In this document: positions 18,947 through 28,546 of the stretch, one piece after another
Layout: each line of letters begins with the position of its first letter
Position numbering within the stretch: position 1 is the stretch's first letter
Source: Acidobacteriota bacterium
Lineage (GTDB): Bacteria > Acidobacteriota > Aminicenantia > UBA2199
Direction: 5' to 3'
DNA length: 37,513 nucleotides
Assembly (NCBI GenBank): GCA_030837085.1
Contig: JAUPLE010000623.1
Span: forward strand, 1-37,513
Position numbers and translations under genes: made by a program
Notes under the pieces: model-generated
What the model was told of the DNA's origin: nothing
Seen by the model: only the letters and a program-made list of their open reading frames with translations
Databases searched by the model: none

Positions 18947-20017
18947 ATGACCCCCAAAGAACGAATGGTTGGTTTGATCCAGGGTAAAGAAATCGACCTG
19001 GTGCCATTTGTTCAGTACCATAATCTGAACGCCAAAGATGTAGAGATATGGGAAATGTTTGGGAAGGATAAGATGGGAGTTTTAAAATGGGTCCAGGCAT
19101 ATCGTATCGAAACCCCACATTGCAAATTCGTACATAAAATAATCCGGGATGGGAAATTATTCGGTTGGCAGGATACATTAATTACTCCAAAGGGAAACCT
19201 TATACAAAAGAGGTTCCGTATTCCGCACCTGGATGAGACCGCAATTGTTGAGCATTTCATCAAGAAAATCGATGACTACCATATTTTATTAGCCTATTTA
19301 AGAGATTTTCATATTGTTGAAGACCTAACTCAAATACAGCAGTGCCATAAAATGTTAGGTGAAGGAGGAATCCCACACGTATGTTTACCACGAACCCCCT
19401 TTCAATCCCTTTGGATTGAGTGGGTTTCATTGGAAGATTTCGTTATTCATTTATTTTGTGATGATCCAGGCTTATTAAATGAGGTGATGCAACTCCTCGG
19501 TGAAATCCTGCTCCATGCCCTAAAAGTAACGACCGACGCTATTGGAAAAGTCGAATTCTATCATGTTGTCATAGCTGATAATATACATGCCCCAGTTATA
19601 GGCAAACAATTGTTCCAAGAATGGTGCATACCATACTACAATACGATAAGTGATATTCTTAGGGAAAAAGGCTTACCGTTTTTGGTCCACATGGATGGTG
19701 ACCTGAGGGCGCTTTGGGATGAAATCGATACATGTCGAATTCGTGGATTCGATTCTCTATCGCCTCCACCCGATAATGACACCAGCGTTAGTGAAGCCCT
19801 GAGCAGGTGGCCGGGAAAAATGGTTTGGGCTAATTTCCCATCTTCCGTTCATCTCGACACTCAAGAGGATATTTATAATATGTCGTTAGAACTGCTCAAG
19901 CAGGGGGGGCATACGCGAAGATTTTGGATTCAGATATCGGAGAATGTTCCACCGGGTGTATGGCGTAAAAGTTTTCCACCCATTATCCAGGCCATAGAAG
20001 ATTTCGGCAAACCTTAA
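18947..20017 (+). CDS. Uroporphyrinogen decarboxylase/MtaA-CmuA superfamily protein
   Basis: MTPKERMVGLIQGKEIDLVPF start, PFLVHMDGDLRALWDEIDTCRIRGFDSL; overall UroD-like layout. Confidence 0.75.
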   Translation: MTPKERMVGLIQGKEIDLVPFVQYHNLNAKDVEIWEMFGKDKMGVLKWVQAYRIETPHCKFVHKIIRDGKLFGWQDTLITPKGNLIQKRFRIPHLDETAIVEHFIKKIDDYHILLAYLRDFHIVEDLTQIQQCHKMLGEGGIPHVCLPRTPFQSLWIEWVSLEDFVIHLFCDDPGLLNEVMQLLGEILLHALKVTTDAIGKVEFYHVVIADNIHAPVIGKQLFQEWCIPYYNTISDILREKGLPFLVHMDGDLRALWDEIDTCRIRGFDSLSPPPDNDTSVSEALSRWPGKMVWANFPSSVHLDTQEDIYNMSLELLKQGGHTRRFWIQISENVPPGVWRKSFPPIIQAIEDFGKP

Positions 20018-20101
20018 ATTCCTAGACCACTCGTTTTGTTAGTATTATGACTAAAATCCTTGATATTCATTCGTCAGCATAGACGGAAAGCAGGAGGGTA
20101 T

Positions 20102-21742
20102 ATGTTTGGAATAAATATTATCGTTTTTGAAGGAAGCCCAATTTATGATTCGGAAGCCTGGTGGGTGAGATTGGGCTATGTTATTTCGGCTCTTAAAAAA
20201 TTAGAAAATATATATCTCATTATTTCACAATATAACCTTGCAGAGATAGAGAAGGCCATTGCTGATACCATCGAAAAAGCGCCCAGGATAATTAGTCTTC
20301 AAATTCATCAAAATAACCTGGAAACGGCGGAAATTTTTGTAAAAAAGATAAAAGACTTGCTGCCCAGGGTACATATAACTTTAGGTAATATAGAAGCAAC
20401 TGCATTTCCCGAGGCAATTATGGAGAGATTGAGCAGCGCCGATAGCGTCATAATTGGGGAAGGTGAAGATACATTTCGTGAATTGACTGTACGATTGATG
20501 AATGATGAGTCGTTAGAGGGATGTAATGGATTGTATTATCGCGATAGCGGAGTGATTAGAAAGAATGAAATGCGCGCTTTAGAAGAGAACATTGATAGGT
20601 TTGATTTCCCCTACCGCCGTGTCACCCCCATTAAATTCCCCGAATTTTTTCGCCCATATACAGTGCTGGCTTCACGGGGATGCCAGGGGCATTGTACTTT
20701 TTGTCATAGTTCACCAAGTCAATTCCAACCGGGGCAGAGGGTTCGATCTCGCTCAATCAAAAATGTTCTTGATGAAGTTGAATACTTAATCAAAGATTAT
20801 GGCGCAAATTATATCCTTTTTAAAGATGGTGCGTTTGAAGATGGATGCAGTGTTGTAGGAGAACGCTATGAGGAACTTTACCAGGGTATCGCAGCTCGAA
20901 AATTGAATATTCGATTTTGGTTTCAATCCCGGGCGGAAACCATCGATGCGCAGAAGATACCTATCTTAAAAAAACTAACCACTGTAGGATTAGATTCGAT
21001 ATACATTGGGTGTGACGGCGGTAATGAAGAAGATCTGAGGCTTTATGGAAAACGGGCAAAAATCACAGACAATATTCGGGCGACAAAACTTCTTGATGAG
21101 GCCGGAATAAATTTCTTTACACAACTAATCATGTTTAACCCATATACTACAGTCGCTGGACTCTATCAAAACATTGAATTCCTGCAAAAAATTGCGGCGT
21201 TGCCAAACGCACTTTTTACAGGCGATACGATATTGACCCGATTATCGTTATGCACGGGATTACCCATTAATAGAAAGATCCGTGACGATGGCTTGATGAA
21301 CCAGGATGAAGGAAATCCTTTCATTAAAAATGGATTTGGCTATCACTTCAAAGATAAAAGAGTTGCAGAGGTATGGAATGTAATAAAAACAATCGTTGAT
21401 GTCCCAATTGATTCTCATACTTTGAATATGTGCGTTTCCATGAGTAACTATTTCTCATTCCATCGCAATCCATGGAGAGAGCATCCGGTAATCATGAGTT
21501 ATAAAATGGCCTTAAAAGAATATAGAGTGAAGAGTTCGTCCGGGCTATTGTCCTATGTAACCAAAGTCATTCAGCATGCAGAAAAGGGAGAAATGAATAT
21601 AATTAATTCATTGGGGAATGAACAGGAAAAGTTGATAGGAGAACTCGAAGCTTTATGGAGAAAGGTCGAAAAATGTAGATTTTCTGTAGCAGCTATGTTG
21701 AGACGAGAAGGCCTACCGCTGAAAAATTATATATTTGATTAA
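20102..21742 (+). CDS. Cobalamin-binding-domain radical SAM protein (paralog B)
   Basis: CQGHCTFC; strongly similar along its length to the 17288 protein; gcaggagggtat SD supports start 20102. Confidence 0.85.
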   Translation: MFGINIIVFEGSPIYDSEAWWVRLGYVISALKKLENIYLIISQYNLAEIEKAIADTIEKAPRIISLQIHQNNLETAEIFVKKIKDLLPRVHITLGNIEATAFPEAIMERLSSADSVIIGEGEDTFRELTVRLMNDESLEGCNGLYYRDSGVIRKNEMRALEENIDRFDFPYRRVTPIKFPEFFRPYTVLASRGCQGHCTFCHSSPSQFQPGQRVRSRSIKNVLDEVEYLIKDYGANYILFKDGAFEDGCSVVGERYEELYQGIAARKLNIRFWFQSRAETIDAQKIPILKKLTTVGLDSIYIGCDGGNEEDLRLYGKRAKITDNIRATKLLDEAGINFFTQLIMFNPYTTVAGLYQNIEFLQKIAALPNALFTGDTILTRLSLCTGLPINRKIRDDGLMNQDEGNPFIKNGFGYHFKDKRVAEVWNVIKTIVDVPIDSHTLNMCVSMSNYFSFHRNPWREHPVIMSYKMALKEYRVKSSSGLLSYVTKVIQHAEKGEMNIINSLGNEQEKLIGELEALWRKVEKCRFSVAAMLRREGLPLKNYIFD

Positions 21743-21757
21743 TTGGGAGTTTTATCA

Positions 21758-23752
21758 GTGACAAATACAGCAGCCAAAAAACTTTTAATCATTAAGCCGT
21801 CATTCAAACCCCCGAAAGGATTTGGTATTGCGATTGAATATCCAATTGGAATGGCATATGTATTGGGATGCCTGGAAGTTAACAATCTTGCTTTCGATTT
21901 CATTGATTTGGAATTGTCGCCAAACTGGGTTGATCCGGTTAAATCAGCGTTGCAGGAAAACCACTACTATGCAATTGCAACCGGTGGATTAATTGGTTCT
22001 TATTTTTTCTTTCAGCAGTTTGTATCGCTAATTCGAAAATTGAATCCAGAACTCCCGGTGATTTTGGGAGGAAATATCGTCAAAGACTCCAGCGATCAAC
22101 TCCTTTTCAAGACCATAGGCATTGATTTTGGAATAATTGGAGAGGCAGAGAATGCGTTCCCTATACTCCTAAGAGCACTCCGTGGTAATGATAAAAAAGA
22201 ATTTGCCAGGATACCGAACCTTGTTTATAAAAATGATGATGGGGAGATTATCAGGAATAGACAGGAAAGAATTGACCTGGCAAACGTAAATATCCTTCCT
22301 GCATGGCATCATTTTGATATGAGTTATTACAGCAATAAGGCTTTATTATCCCAGATTGGGGATCGGCTCAAGTTTATGCCGGTCATTACCGGGAGAGGGT
22401 GTATTGGAAAGTGTACTTTTTGTTCTCCCTCCATCGGTGGATTTCGGAAACGACCAATTTCCGATGTCATAAATGAAATAAATATAATTTCTTCAAGATA
22501 TGATTTCGATTTTATATTCTTCCAGAATGAATTGTTCTATCCGGATGTCAGAAGCATCCGTGAGTTCTGTAAAAAGTATATCGAGAGTGGGCTCAAAGTG
22601 CCCTGGGCGGCTTCGGTACGCGTTGATTCGAATATTGATGTTGACACATTTCTTTTGATGAAAGAAGCCCGCTGCCTGGAGATTATGGGTGGTTTGGAAA
22701 GTGGCTCTGAAAAAATACTCGAACAAACCAGGAAAGGAATTACTACGGCTCAAATAAAAACATTTTTTAACAATGCCAAACAAGCCAATTTGCGGGCATG
22801 GGGAGACTTCATTATCGGTTTTGAGGGCGAGACGGAACAAGACATTAAAAAAACAATAGATTTACTCATCGAATTAGACGTCAACGGCGATGGCGCCATC
22901 CTCTACGTGTACCCGGGGACCGAAGTATATAAAAATGCGTGTCAGAAAGGACTTATTAAGGATGAACTGGGGCATCTTCAAAAAATCACACGCCTGTTTA
23001 CCAGTATCCATTCGCCCCATATAAAAAGGGATATCTTTAATGTAACTGGTATGTCAGACAGTGATTTTGTTGAGGTGGCAACGCGGGAATTACGCCGATA
23101 CCTGACTTTTAAGTTTAGTCGCAATCAAATCGTGGATCCGGGCTACAGGATGTATCTTATGGGCGAGAATATTCTCATGAGGATAGTGGGAAAATGTAGC
23201 ACTTGCGGTAATATGATTACCATCCTTCACAAAGTAAGTTCAGGACGTGAATATCACGGTATCCTGGGAGACGGAGTCTATAGCCGTTTTCTTTGCCCAC
23301 ATTGCTTTAGTTCGGCTGCAATCAACATATATAATTGCACAAAAACGACTAATCTTAAAGAATATTTTAATGAACTAAAAAAGAAAATCTCTTTATATAA
23401 AAGGATTATTTTAATTGGGACAAATCAAGACACATCGCTTATGTTGAGAATTGATTTATTTGGAATCGATTATAATAACATTCTTGGGGTATTTGATATT
23501 GCCGGGAATTTCCAGGGGGAATATTTTTTTACTCTGCCGGTTCTGAATAAAAAAGATGTAGATGCCTTAAAACCAGACTTTCTTTTGGTTACGGACTGTA
23601 CTGTTGACCCTGCTCACATTAAACAGTTATTCTGTGCATCAGATAACCGGACGCCTGAAATTGTTTTTCTGGCCGATGATATTACGCGGGGTAAGATAGA
23701 ATCATTTATGAAACGGATAGAATCTCAAAACAATTCAAATGCAATCCAATAA
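21758..23752 (+). CDS. B12-type radical SAM protein with zinc-ribbon and Rossmann-like C-terminal domain
   Basis: CIGKCTFC; GGLESGSEKILEQTRKG; later CSTCGN...CPHC, then RIILIGTNQDTSLMLRIDLFGID...KPDFLLVTDC. Confidence 0.82.
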   Translation: MTNTAAKKLLIIKPSFKPPKGFGIAIEYPIGMAYVLGCLEVNNLAFDFIDLELSPNWVDPVKSALQENHYYAIATGGLIGSYFFFQQFVSLIRKLNPELPVILGGNIVKDSSDQLLFKTIGIDFGIIGEAENAFPILLRALRGNDKKEFARIPNLVYKNDDGEIIRNRQERIDLANVNILPAWHHFDMSYYSNKALLSQIGDRLKFMPVITGRGCIGKCTFCSPSIGGFRKRPISDVINEINIISSRYDFDFIFFQNELFYPDVRSIREFCKKYIESGLKVPWAASVRVDSNIDVDTFLLMKEARCLEIMGGLESGSEKILEQTRKGITTAQIKTFFNNAKQANLRAWGDFIIGFEGETEQDIKKTIDLLIELDVNGDGAILYVYPGTEVYKNACQKGLIKDELGHLQKITRLFTSIHSPHIKRDIFNVTGMSDSDFVEVATRELRRYLTFKFSRNQIVDPGYRMYLMGENILMRIVGKCSTCGNMITILHKVSSGREYHGILGDGVYSRFLCPHCFSSAAINIYNCTKTTNLKEYFNELKKKISLYKRIILIGTNQDTSLMLRIDLFGIDYNNILGVFDIAGNFQGEYFFTLPVLNKKDVDALKPDFLLVTDCTVDPAHIKQLFCASDNRTPEIVFLADDITRGKIESFMKRIESQNNSNAIQ

Positions 23753-23780
23753 ATGCTAACCTGAAACAAGTGAGGAAAAA

Positions 23781-25502
23781 ATGTTAATACAAACCTTTAT
23801 AGGAAACCAGGGTCGCGAGCTTTGCATTGTCTATCATTGGATTTGTCCTAATGCACCTGCGGTTATAATTTGTCCGGGAATAGCCAATAGTATGTCTGAT
23901 CCACGATATCTTTTGTCTATATTAGCGCGAAAGTTGGCTTCGCTAGGACTAAATGTCTTCCAATTTGATTATTTCGGCAGCGGCGACAGCGTCGGCGACT
24001 TTATTGGGATTACCCAGGAATCATTAATAGAATCCGCAAAACAAATCATTGAATTTGCAGAATCACTTGGAGTCGCTGAATTTGGACTTATTGGCTACGG
24101 GATAGGAAATGCCATAATCGGTTCCTTTATTGAACATCCTAAAGTAAAAACAGCCGCGCTTTTATCACCACACTTTCACATATATTCCCCGGAAGGTCAA
24201 GAGATATGGAAAAGTTTTGCCCAGAATTTATCATTTGATATGACAGAACCCGTATTTTCGCGGCGACAACATGCATCTGCTCCCATTGGTGATCTTTGGC
24301 GGGCTGTCGTAGGAGAAACCACAGAGGGAAGTAATGCCTGTGGTCCCCTAAATCCATTTTTCCTGCAAGGAGTAACAGATATGCGTCCCCAGGAAAAGTT
24401 TCTAATTTCTGATAAACCATTACTTATTATATCGGAGCAGAAAGATGATGCATTATTTAGATCAGGGCTGCCGGTTGAATATGCGCCTATTGAGAGTAAT
24501 ATTAATCCTGGAAGAATTTCCTGGCATTGGTGTATTCAATGCAGGGAAATAATAGTAGTTCGTTTATCGGATTGGTTTCAGTCGCACTTAATCACCAATC
24601 ATAATCTGCAAAGACAAAGTTCCCTTAATGCGCCAGGAATAGCTGGTGTTGATCAGCCAGGAGAAAAAAAACAGCTATACTCACTGACGATTGATGTTGA
24701 GGGACAATCAGTCCTGGGAATATTGCATGTGCCATCACTTACGTCGAAGCCAAAGCCGGTTTGTGTTATTTATGAACCTGGTCTAACCTGTAATCGTGTC
24801 GATATTCATCGTGTCGGTCCGAGGCTTGCCGCTGCATTAACAAAACGTGGATTTTACATGTGCCAATATGATGCCCGAGGAACCGGGGTAAGTGCAGGGG
24901 AATTCCATGAGTTCACCTGGAGTAGAAAAATGCAGGATATCCTGCGTATTATGCAATATATCGAGGACAAAACAGCAGTAAAACATTTTGTGATTCTTTC
25001 AGCCAGCGCCGGGGCCAAAATTGCCTGTTTGGCTGCCAACAGGGATCCACGTGTTTGTGGAATGATTCTATGGGGACCGATCATTGAAGAATATGATCCG
25101 GAGGAGCTTTTTCCTGAATATAATGAAAAAAATAAATGGATTATGGCATGTGGGCATGCGATCAAATCCGGGTTTGTACGTCACCCCTCAGGCACCCTGG
25201 TATTCGAATCGTCCGGCCTTTGGCTGGGGGTAAATTACCATATTGATGAACACAAATATAAATTTTTTGAGGAATTCGAGTCCTGTCGTAAACCGGGGCT
25301 GATCGTTCTACCGAGTAGTGACAAAGCTGTAGTTAATTCTGTGCTGCAAATAATTTTAAAACATGACGAAAAACACCTTCATGAGATACCAGGTATCCAT
25401 GGATTCGAACCGGAAGTGGTTGAAGATGTCGTTAATTATAGCGCCGAGTGGCTTGAGAAATTTATCGCATCTTCATCTTTGGAACCATATCCTGGTGGAT
25501 AG
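23781..25502 (+). CDS. Tandem alpha/beta hydrolase (two domains)
   Basis: Domain 1 VIICPGIANSMSD...FDYFGSGDSVGDF...LIGYGIGNA; domain 2 VIYEPGLTCNR...YDARGTGVSAGEF...VILSASAGAKIA. Confidence 0.75.
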   Translation: MLIQTFIGNQGRELCIVYHWICPNAPAVIICPGIANSMSDPRYLLSILARKLASLGLNVFQFDYFGSGDSVGDFIGITQESLIESAKQIIEFAESLGVAEFGLIGYGIGNAIIGSFIEHPKVKTAALLSPHFHIYSPEGQEIWKSFAQNLSFDMTEPVFSRRQHASAPIGDLWRAVVGETTEGSNACGPLNPFFLQGVTDMRPQEKFLISDKPLLIISEQKDDALFRSGLPVEYAPIESNINPGRISWHWCIQCREIIVVRLSDWFQSHLITNHNLQRQSSLNAPGIAGVDQPGEKKQLYSLTIDVEGQSVLGILHVPSLTSKPKPVCVIYEPGLTCNRVDIHRVGPRLAAALTKRGFYMCQYDARGTGVSAGEFHEFTWSRKMQDILRIMQYIEDKTAVKHFVILSASAGAKIACLAANRDPRVCGMILWGPIIEEYDPEELFPEYNEKNKWIMACGHAIKSGFVRHPSGTLVFESSGLWLGVNYHIDEHKYKFFEEFESCRKPGLIVLPSSDKAVVNSVLQIILKHDEKHLHEIPGIHGFEPEVVEDVVNYSAEWLEKFIASSSLEPYPGG

Positions 25503-25554
25503 CCGATTGGCTCCCATCATCTCAACAATAAGATTTAGATAAGGAGGATACTTC

Positions 25555-26502
25555 GTGTTGTATTTTGTTACTAAAGATGAGGCCTTAATATATGGTCGAA
25601 GAATAGAGATTAACGTCGTCTATCATTGCAATTTATCGTGTCGTGCCTGTGCTCACTTCTCCCCCATATCGCCAAAATACTATCTCGATCCAAATGAATT
25701 ATACCAACAACTTTCAATTTTAGCCAAATGTTTTCGGGTTAGGTATGTTGAATTACTTGGAGGCGAACCCTTGCTCCATCCGCAACTTATAGAAATCGCT
25801 CGTGCAGTCCGTGAATCCGGTGTAACTCGCTATATAAGAATTATAACCAATGGTCTTCTCTTGGAGAAAATGAAGGATATTTTCTGGAAGGAAGTAGACG
25901 AAATCCACATTTCAGAATATCCCGGGAAGGAAATGACACAGGCGCAATTGGATTACATCCGGAACAAGGCAGAATTATTAAATGTAAATATAGAGTTCAT
26001 GCATTATGTCAACTTTCGCGAAGTCTACTCCAGCATTGGCACAAATGATGCCGCGCTAATAAAACGTATTTATAAGTCATGTCAATGTACTCACCGATAC
26101 CAAAGCTTTACTTTTGCACAGGGATATTTCTATAAGTGTCCCCTGGCTTTCTTCATACCATTAAAATCACAAAATATTGAAATAAGCGATCCAACTGTGG
26201 ATGGAGTAAAAATTATTGACGTTCCGGACCTGAGAGAAAAGTTGCTGCAATATCTTGAATCGCCAAATCCACTGAACTCTTGCAAGTATTGCCTGGGAAG
26301 TGTTGGTAAATTGTTTCCCCATGAAACAATTCCACGAAAACATTGGCACACATTGCATGAATTTTCAACCGAACAATTAATTGATATGAAACAACTGGAT
26401 GTTTTAGAAAACATCAGTCCTGACGCGGATAATGGTTTTTTAAAACAACCATACCCTCAATACAATTATTTAGATGTAAGGCCGATAACAAGTGAGGTTT
26501 GA
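25555..26502 (+). CDS. Radical SAM protein
   Basis: YHCNLSCRACAHFSP, ELLGGEPLLHPQL, IITNGLLL; GTG start after aaggaggat SD. Confidence 0.88.
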   Translation: MLYFVTKDEALIYGRRIEINVVYHCNLSCRACAHFSPISPKYYLDPNELYQQLSILAKCFRVRYVELLGGEPLLHPQLIEIARAVRESGVTRYIRIITNGLLLEKMKDIFWKEVDEIHISEYPGKEMTQAQLDYIRNKAELLNVNIEFMHYVNFREVYSSIGTNDAALIKRIYKSCQCTHRYQSFTFAQGYFYKCPLAFFIPLKSQNIEISDPTVDGVKIIDVPDLREKLLQYLESPNPLNSCKYCLGSVGKLFPHETIPRKHWHTLHEFSTEQLIDMKQLDVLENISPDADNGFLKQPYPQYNYLDVRPITSEV

Positions 26503-27519
26503 ATGATAAAGGATCGCCAATTTACCGTTAGAACGGATATTACAAATTTTTGCAACCTAAGTTGTGATATGTGTCATTTCGGAGCCTATTCTCCCCCTGA
26601 CAAGACTCGAATAACATTGGAGCAATTTAAAACAAGATTTTCCGAACTGGGACAAAAAACAAAAACCATTCTTCTTTCTTGTGCTTGCGAACCTCTTTGC
26701 ACTACACTTGAAGAATTTAATTCAATTGTTAATTATGCCTCGAAAGAGCTCGATATCAAAGATATCAGGCTTATTACCAATGCAGTAAATCTAAACAAAA
26801 AATTCTGTTCACAAATCATTGAGTCCGGGATTTCTCAAGTTCATATCTCTATTGATAGTAATATAAAGGAAACTTATGAGAAGATCCGCAAGGTCGCCAA
26901 ATTTGAGCGAGTGGCTTCAAATATTACCAGGTTGCGAGACCTCAAAGATAAATATAAGACAACATTTCCCATAATTCAATTCAATGTTGTGCTCATGAAA
27001 TCAAATATTAAACAGATGGAAAATTTTATTGACTTTGCCCAGCAAATGGGTTGTGAGCAAATATCTTTTTTTCACCTGATTCCCAAGAAAAAAGAACATT
27101 ATGATGAAATATTATTCCATTACAAAAAGCAGACAAACGTAATTTTAGACATCATCCGGAAAAAGTGCAAAATGCATAAGATTTCCATCCTGGATATTCC
27201 CGAAAATTTTTGTTTGCCGCCATTGAAAACAGAAGCTGAAGCCAACAACAAAACCAGGCCACGTTTATGCCGATATGTTAATTCCAATGATGTCTTTATT
27301 ACCGATACTGCGGATTTTAGACCCTGCGGTTTCTGGTATAATGAACCTCCCTTTGGAAATCTTGATAAAGAAAAATTCCAGGACATCTGGGAAAAAAAGG
27401 ATTACATTCTTTTCCGCGATGAAATGAAAAAAGGCATCATTTCAAAATATTGTTGTGAAATTTGTCCATCAATGGGGACAGGCGATGTGAACGATCCCAA
27501 AACATTCCAGGTCCATTAA
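26503..27519 (+). CDS. Radical SAM protein with SPASM/twitch-like C-terminus
   Basis: NFCNLSCDMCHFG; C-terminal CRYVNSNDVFITDTADFRPCGFW...GNLDKEKFQDIW...CCEICPSMG. Confidence 0.88.
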   Translation: MIKDRQFTVRTDITNFCNLSCDMCHFGAYSPPDKTRITLEQFKTRFSELGQKTKTILLSCACEPLCTTLEEFNSIVNYASKELDIKDIRLITNAVNLNKKFCSQIIESGISQVHISIDSNIKETYEKIRKVAKFERVASNITRLRDLKDKYKTTFPIIQFNVVLMKSNIKQMENFIDFAQQMGCEQISFFHLIPKKKEHYDEILFHYKKQTNVILDIIRKKCKMHKISILDIPENFCLPPLKTEAEANNKTRPRLCRYVNSNDVFITDTADFRPCGFWYNEPPFGNLDKEKFQDIWEKKDYILFRDEMKKGIISKYCCEICPSMGTGDVNDPKTFQVH

Positions 27520-27538
27520 AATTACATCTTCCGGCTAT

Positions 27539-28546
27539 ATGGAGAAAAAACTTCGCATGCTTATACTTTTACGGCGACGCCTGGATTATGTTAAATATTT
27601 GTTAGGATTACGTAAATCCGTTCATATTTTTAATAATACTCCTGCGCCTAAACAAATATCCATCTTAATTCCTGATTCCCTGGGTGATATAGCGATCAAC
27701 TCGAGTATCACACAGTATTTTAAGTCGTGTTTTCCTGGTGTCAAAATTACGCTAATCACACATCCTAAATATCTGAAGGCCGGTTATTTCAACCCCAATT
27801 ATGATTTACTGATGGAGTATCCCACGCATTACCTGGTTTTTCAGCCGTGGGAACTGACCTATGAAAATCAATGCAAAATTGCACAAGAGGTAACACCCCA
27901 CATGGATAGGCTTTACTTATGTCAACCCAGCGCATGGTGTGACCACCTGGTGCCTAAGTTTACCATGCTGGAGTTACAAAACCACTTGTGCAAGATACCT
28001 GGCAAAGATCGGTTTCTGCCCAAATTGCGGATTCCCGAGCAATATCAAAAAAAGGCCGAGCAGTTTCGCGCCGGTTTGAGAGCCCCGGTATTTTTAATAG
28101 CGCGACAGGCGTACACTGCGACCTATAACAACCGGGTATGCGAATATTGGAGACGCCTCACGGAATACTGTGTTCATAAAGGATTAACTATCCTGGATAA
28201 TTCAAAAGAACCTGCTGTTAAACACCAACGCTGCCTCCCGGTTGGAGAAATGCCGCTCCCTGAGATCATTGCGCTGGCAAATCTCTGTGACGGGGTTATG
28301 GCTTTACGCAGTGGCTTGTGCGATTTAGTAGGGTTTTCGACCCGGTGCCCACAATACGTTATTCATCCATGTGGGTTCTATCCCTTCTCTCGCACCACTT
28401 TCCTGGCGTGGAGTTCGTTAGTTAAAATGGGGGCTGATTTTGTGGAGGAACACGAAAATTCTTTCACGGAAGCCGCCGATGTAGAAATTGAACTGGACCG
28501 AAGTCGAGAGTGGCTGTTATCAAGGCTTGCAAATTATGGATTATAG
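27539..28546 (+). CDS. Glycosyltransferase family 9-like (heptosyltransferase-like)
   Basis: ISILIPDSLGDIAINSSITQYFKSCFPGVKITLITHPKY. Confidence 0.55.
   Translation: MEKKLRMLILLRRRLDYVKYLLGLRKSVHIFNNTPAPKQISILIPDSLGDIAINSSITQYFKSCFPGVKITLITHPKYLKAGYFNPNYDLLMEYPTHYLVFQPWELTYENQCKIAQEVTPHMDRLYLCQPSAWCDHLVPKFTMLELQNHLCKIPGKDRFLPKLRIPEQYQKKAEQFRAGLRAPVFLIARQAYTATYNNRVCEYWRRLTEYCVHKGLTILDNSKEPAVKHQRCLPVGEMPLPEIIALANLCDGVMALRSGLCDLVGFSTRCPQYVIHPCGFYPFSRTTFLAWSSLVKMGADFVEEHENSFTEAADVEIELDRSREWLLSRLANYGL

Noticed and set aside
22493-22840. 115-aa minus-strand ORF
   Set aside because: Antisense within the radical SAM gene; no supporting features.
24854-25165. 103-aa minus-strand ORF
   Set aside because: Antisense to the second alpha/beta hydrolase domain; shadow ORF.
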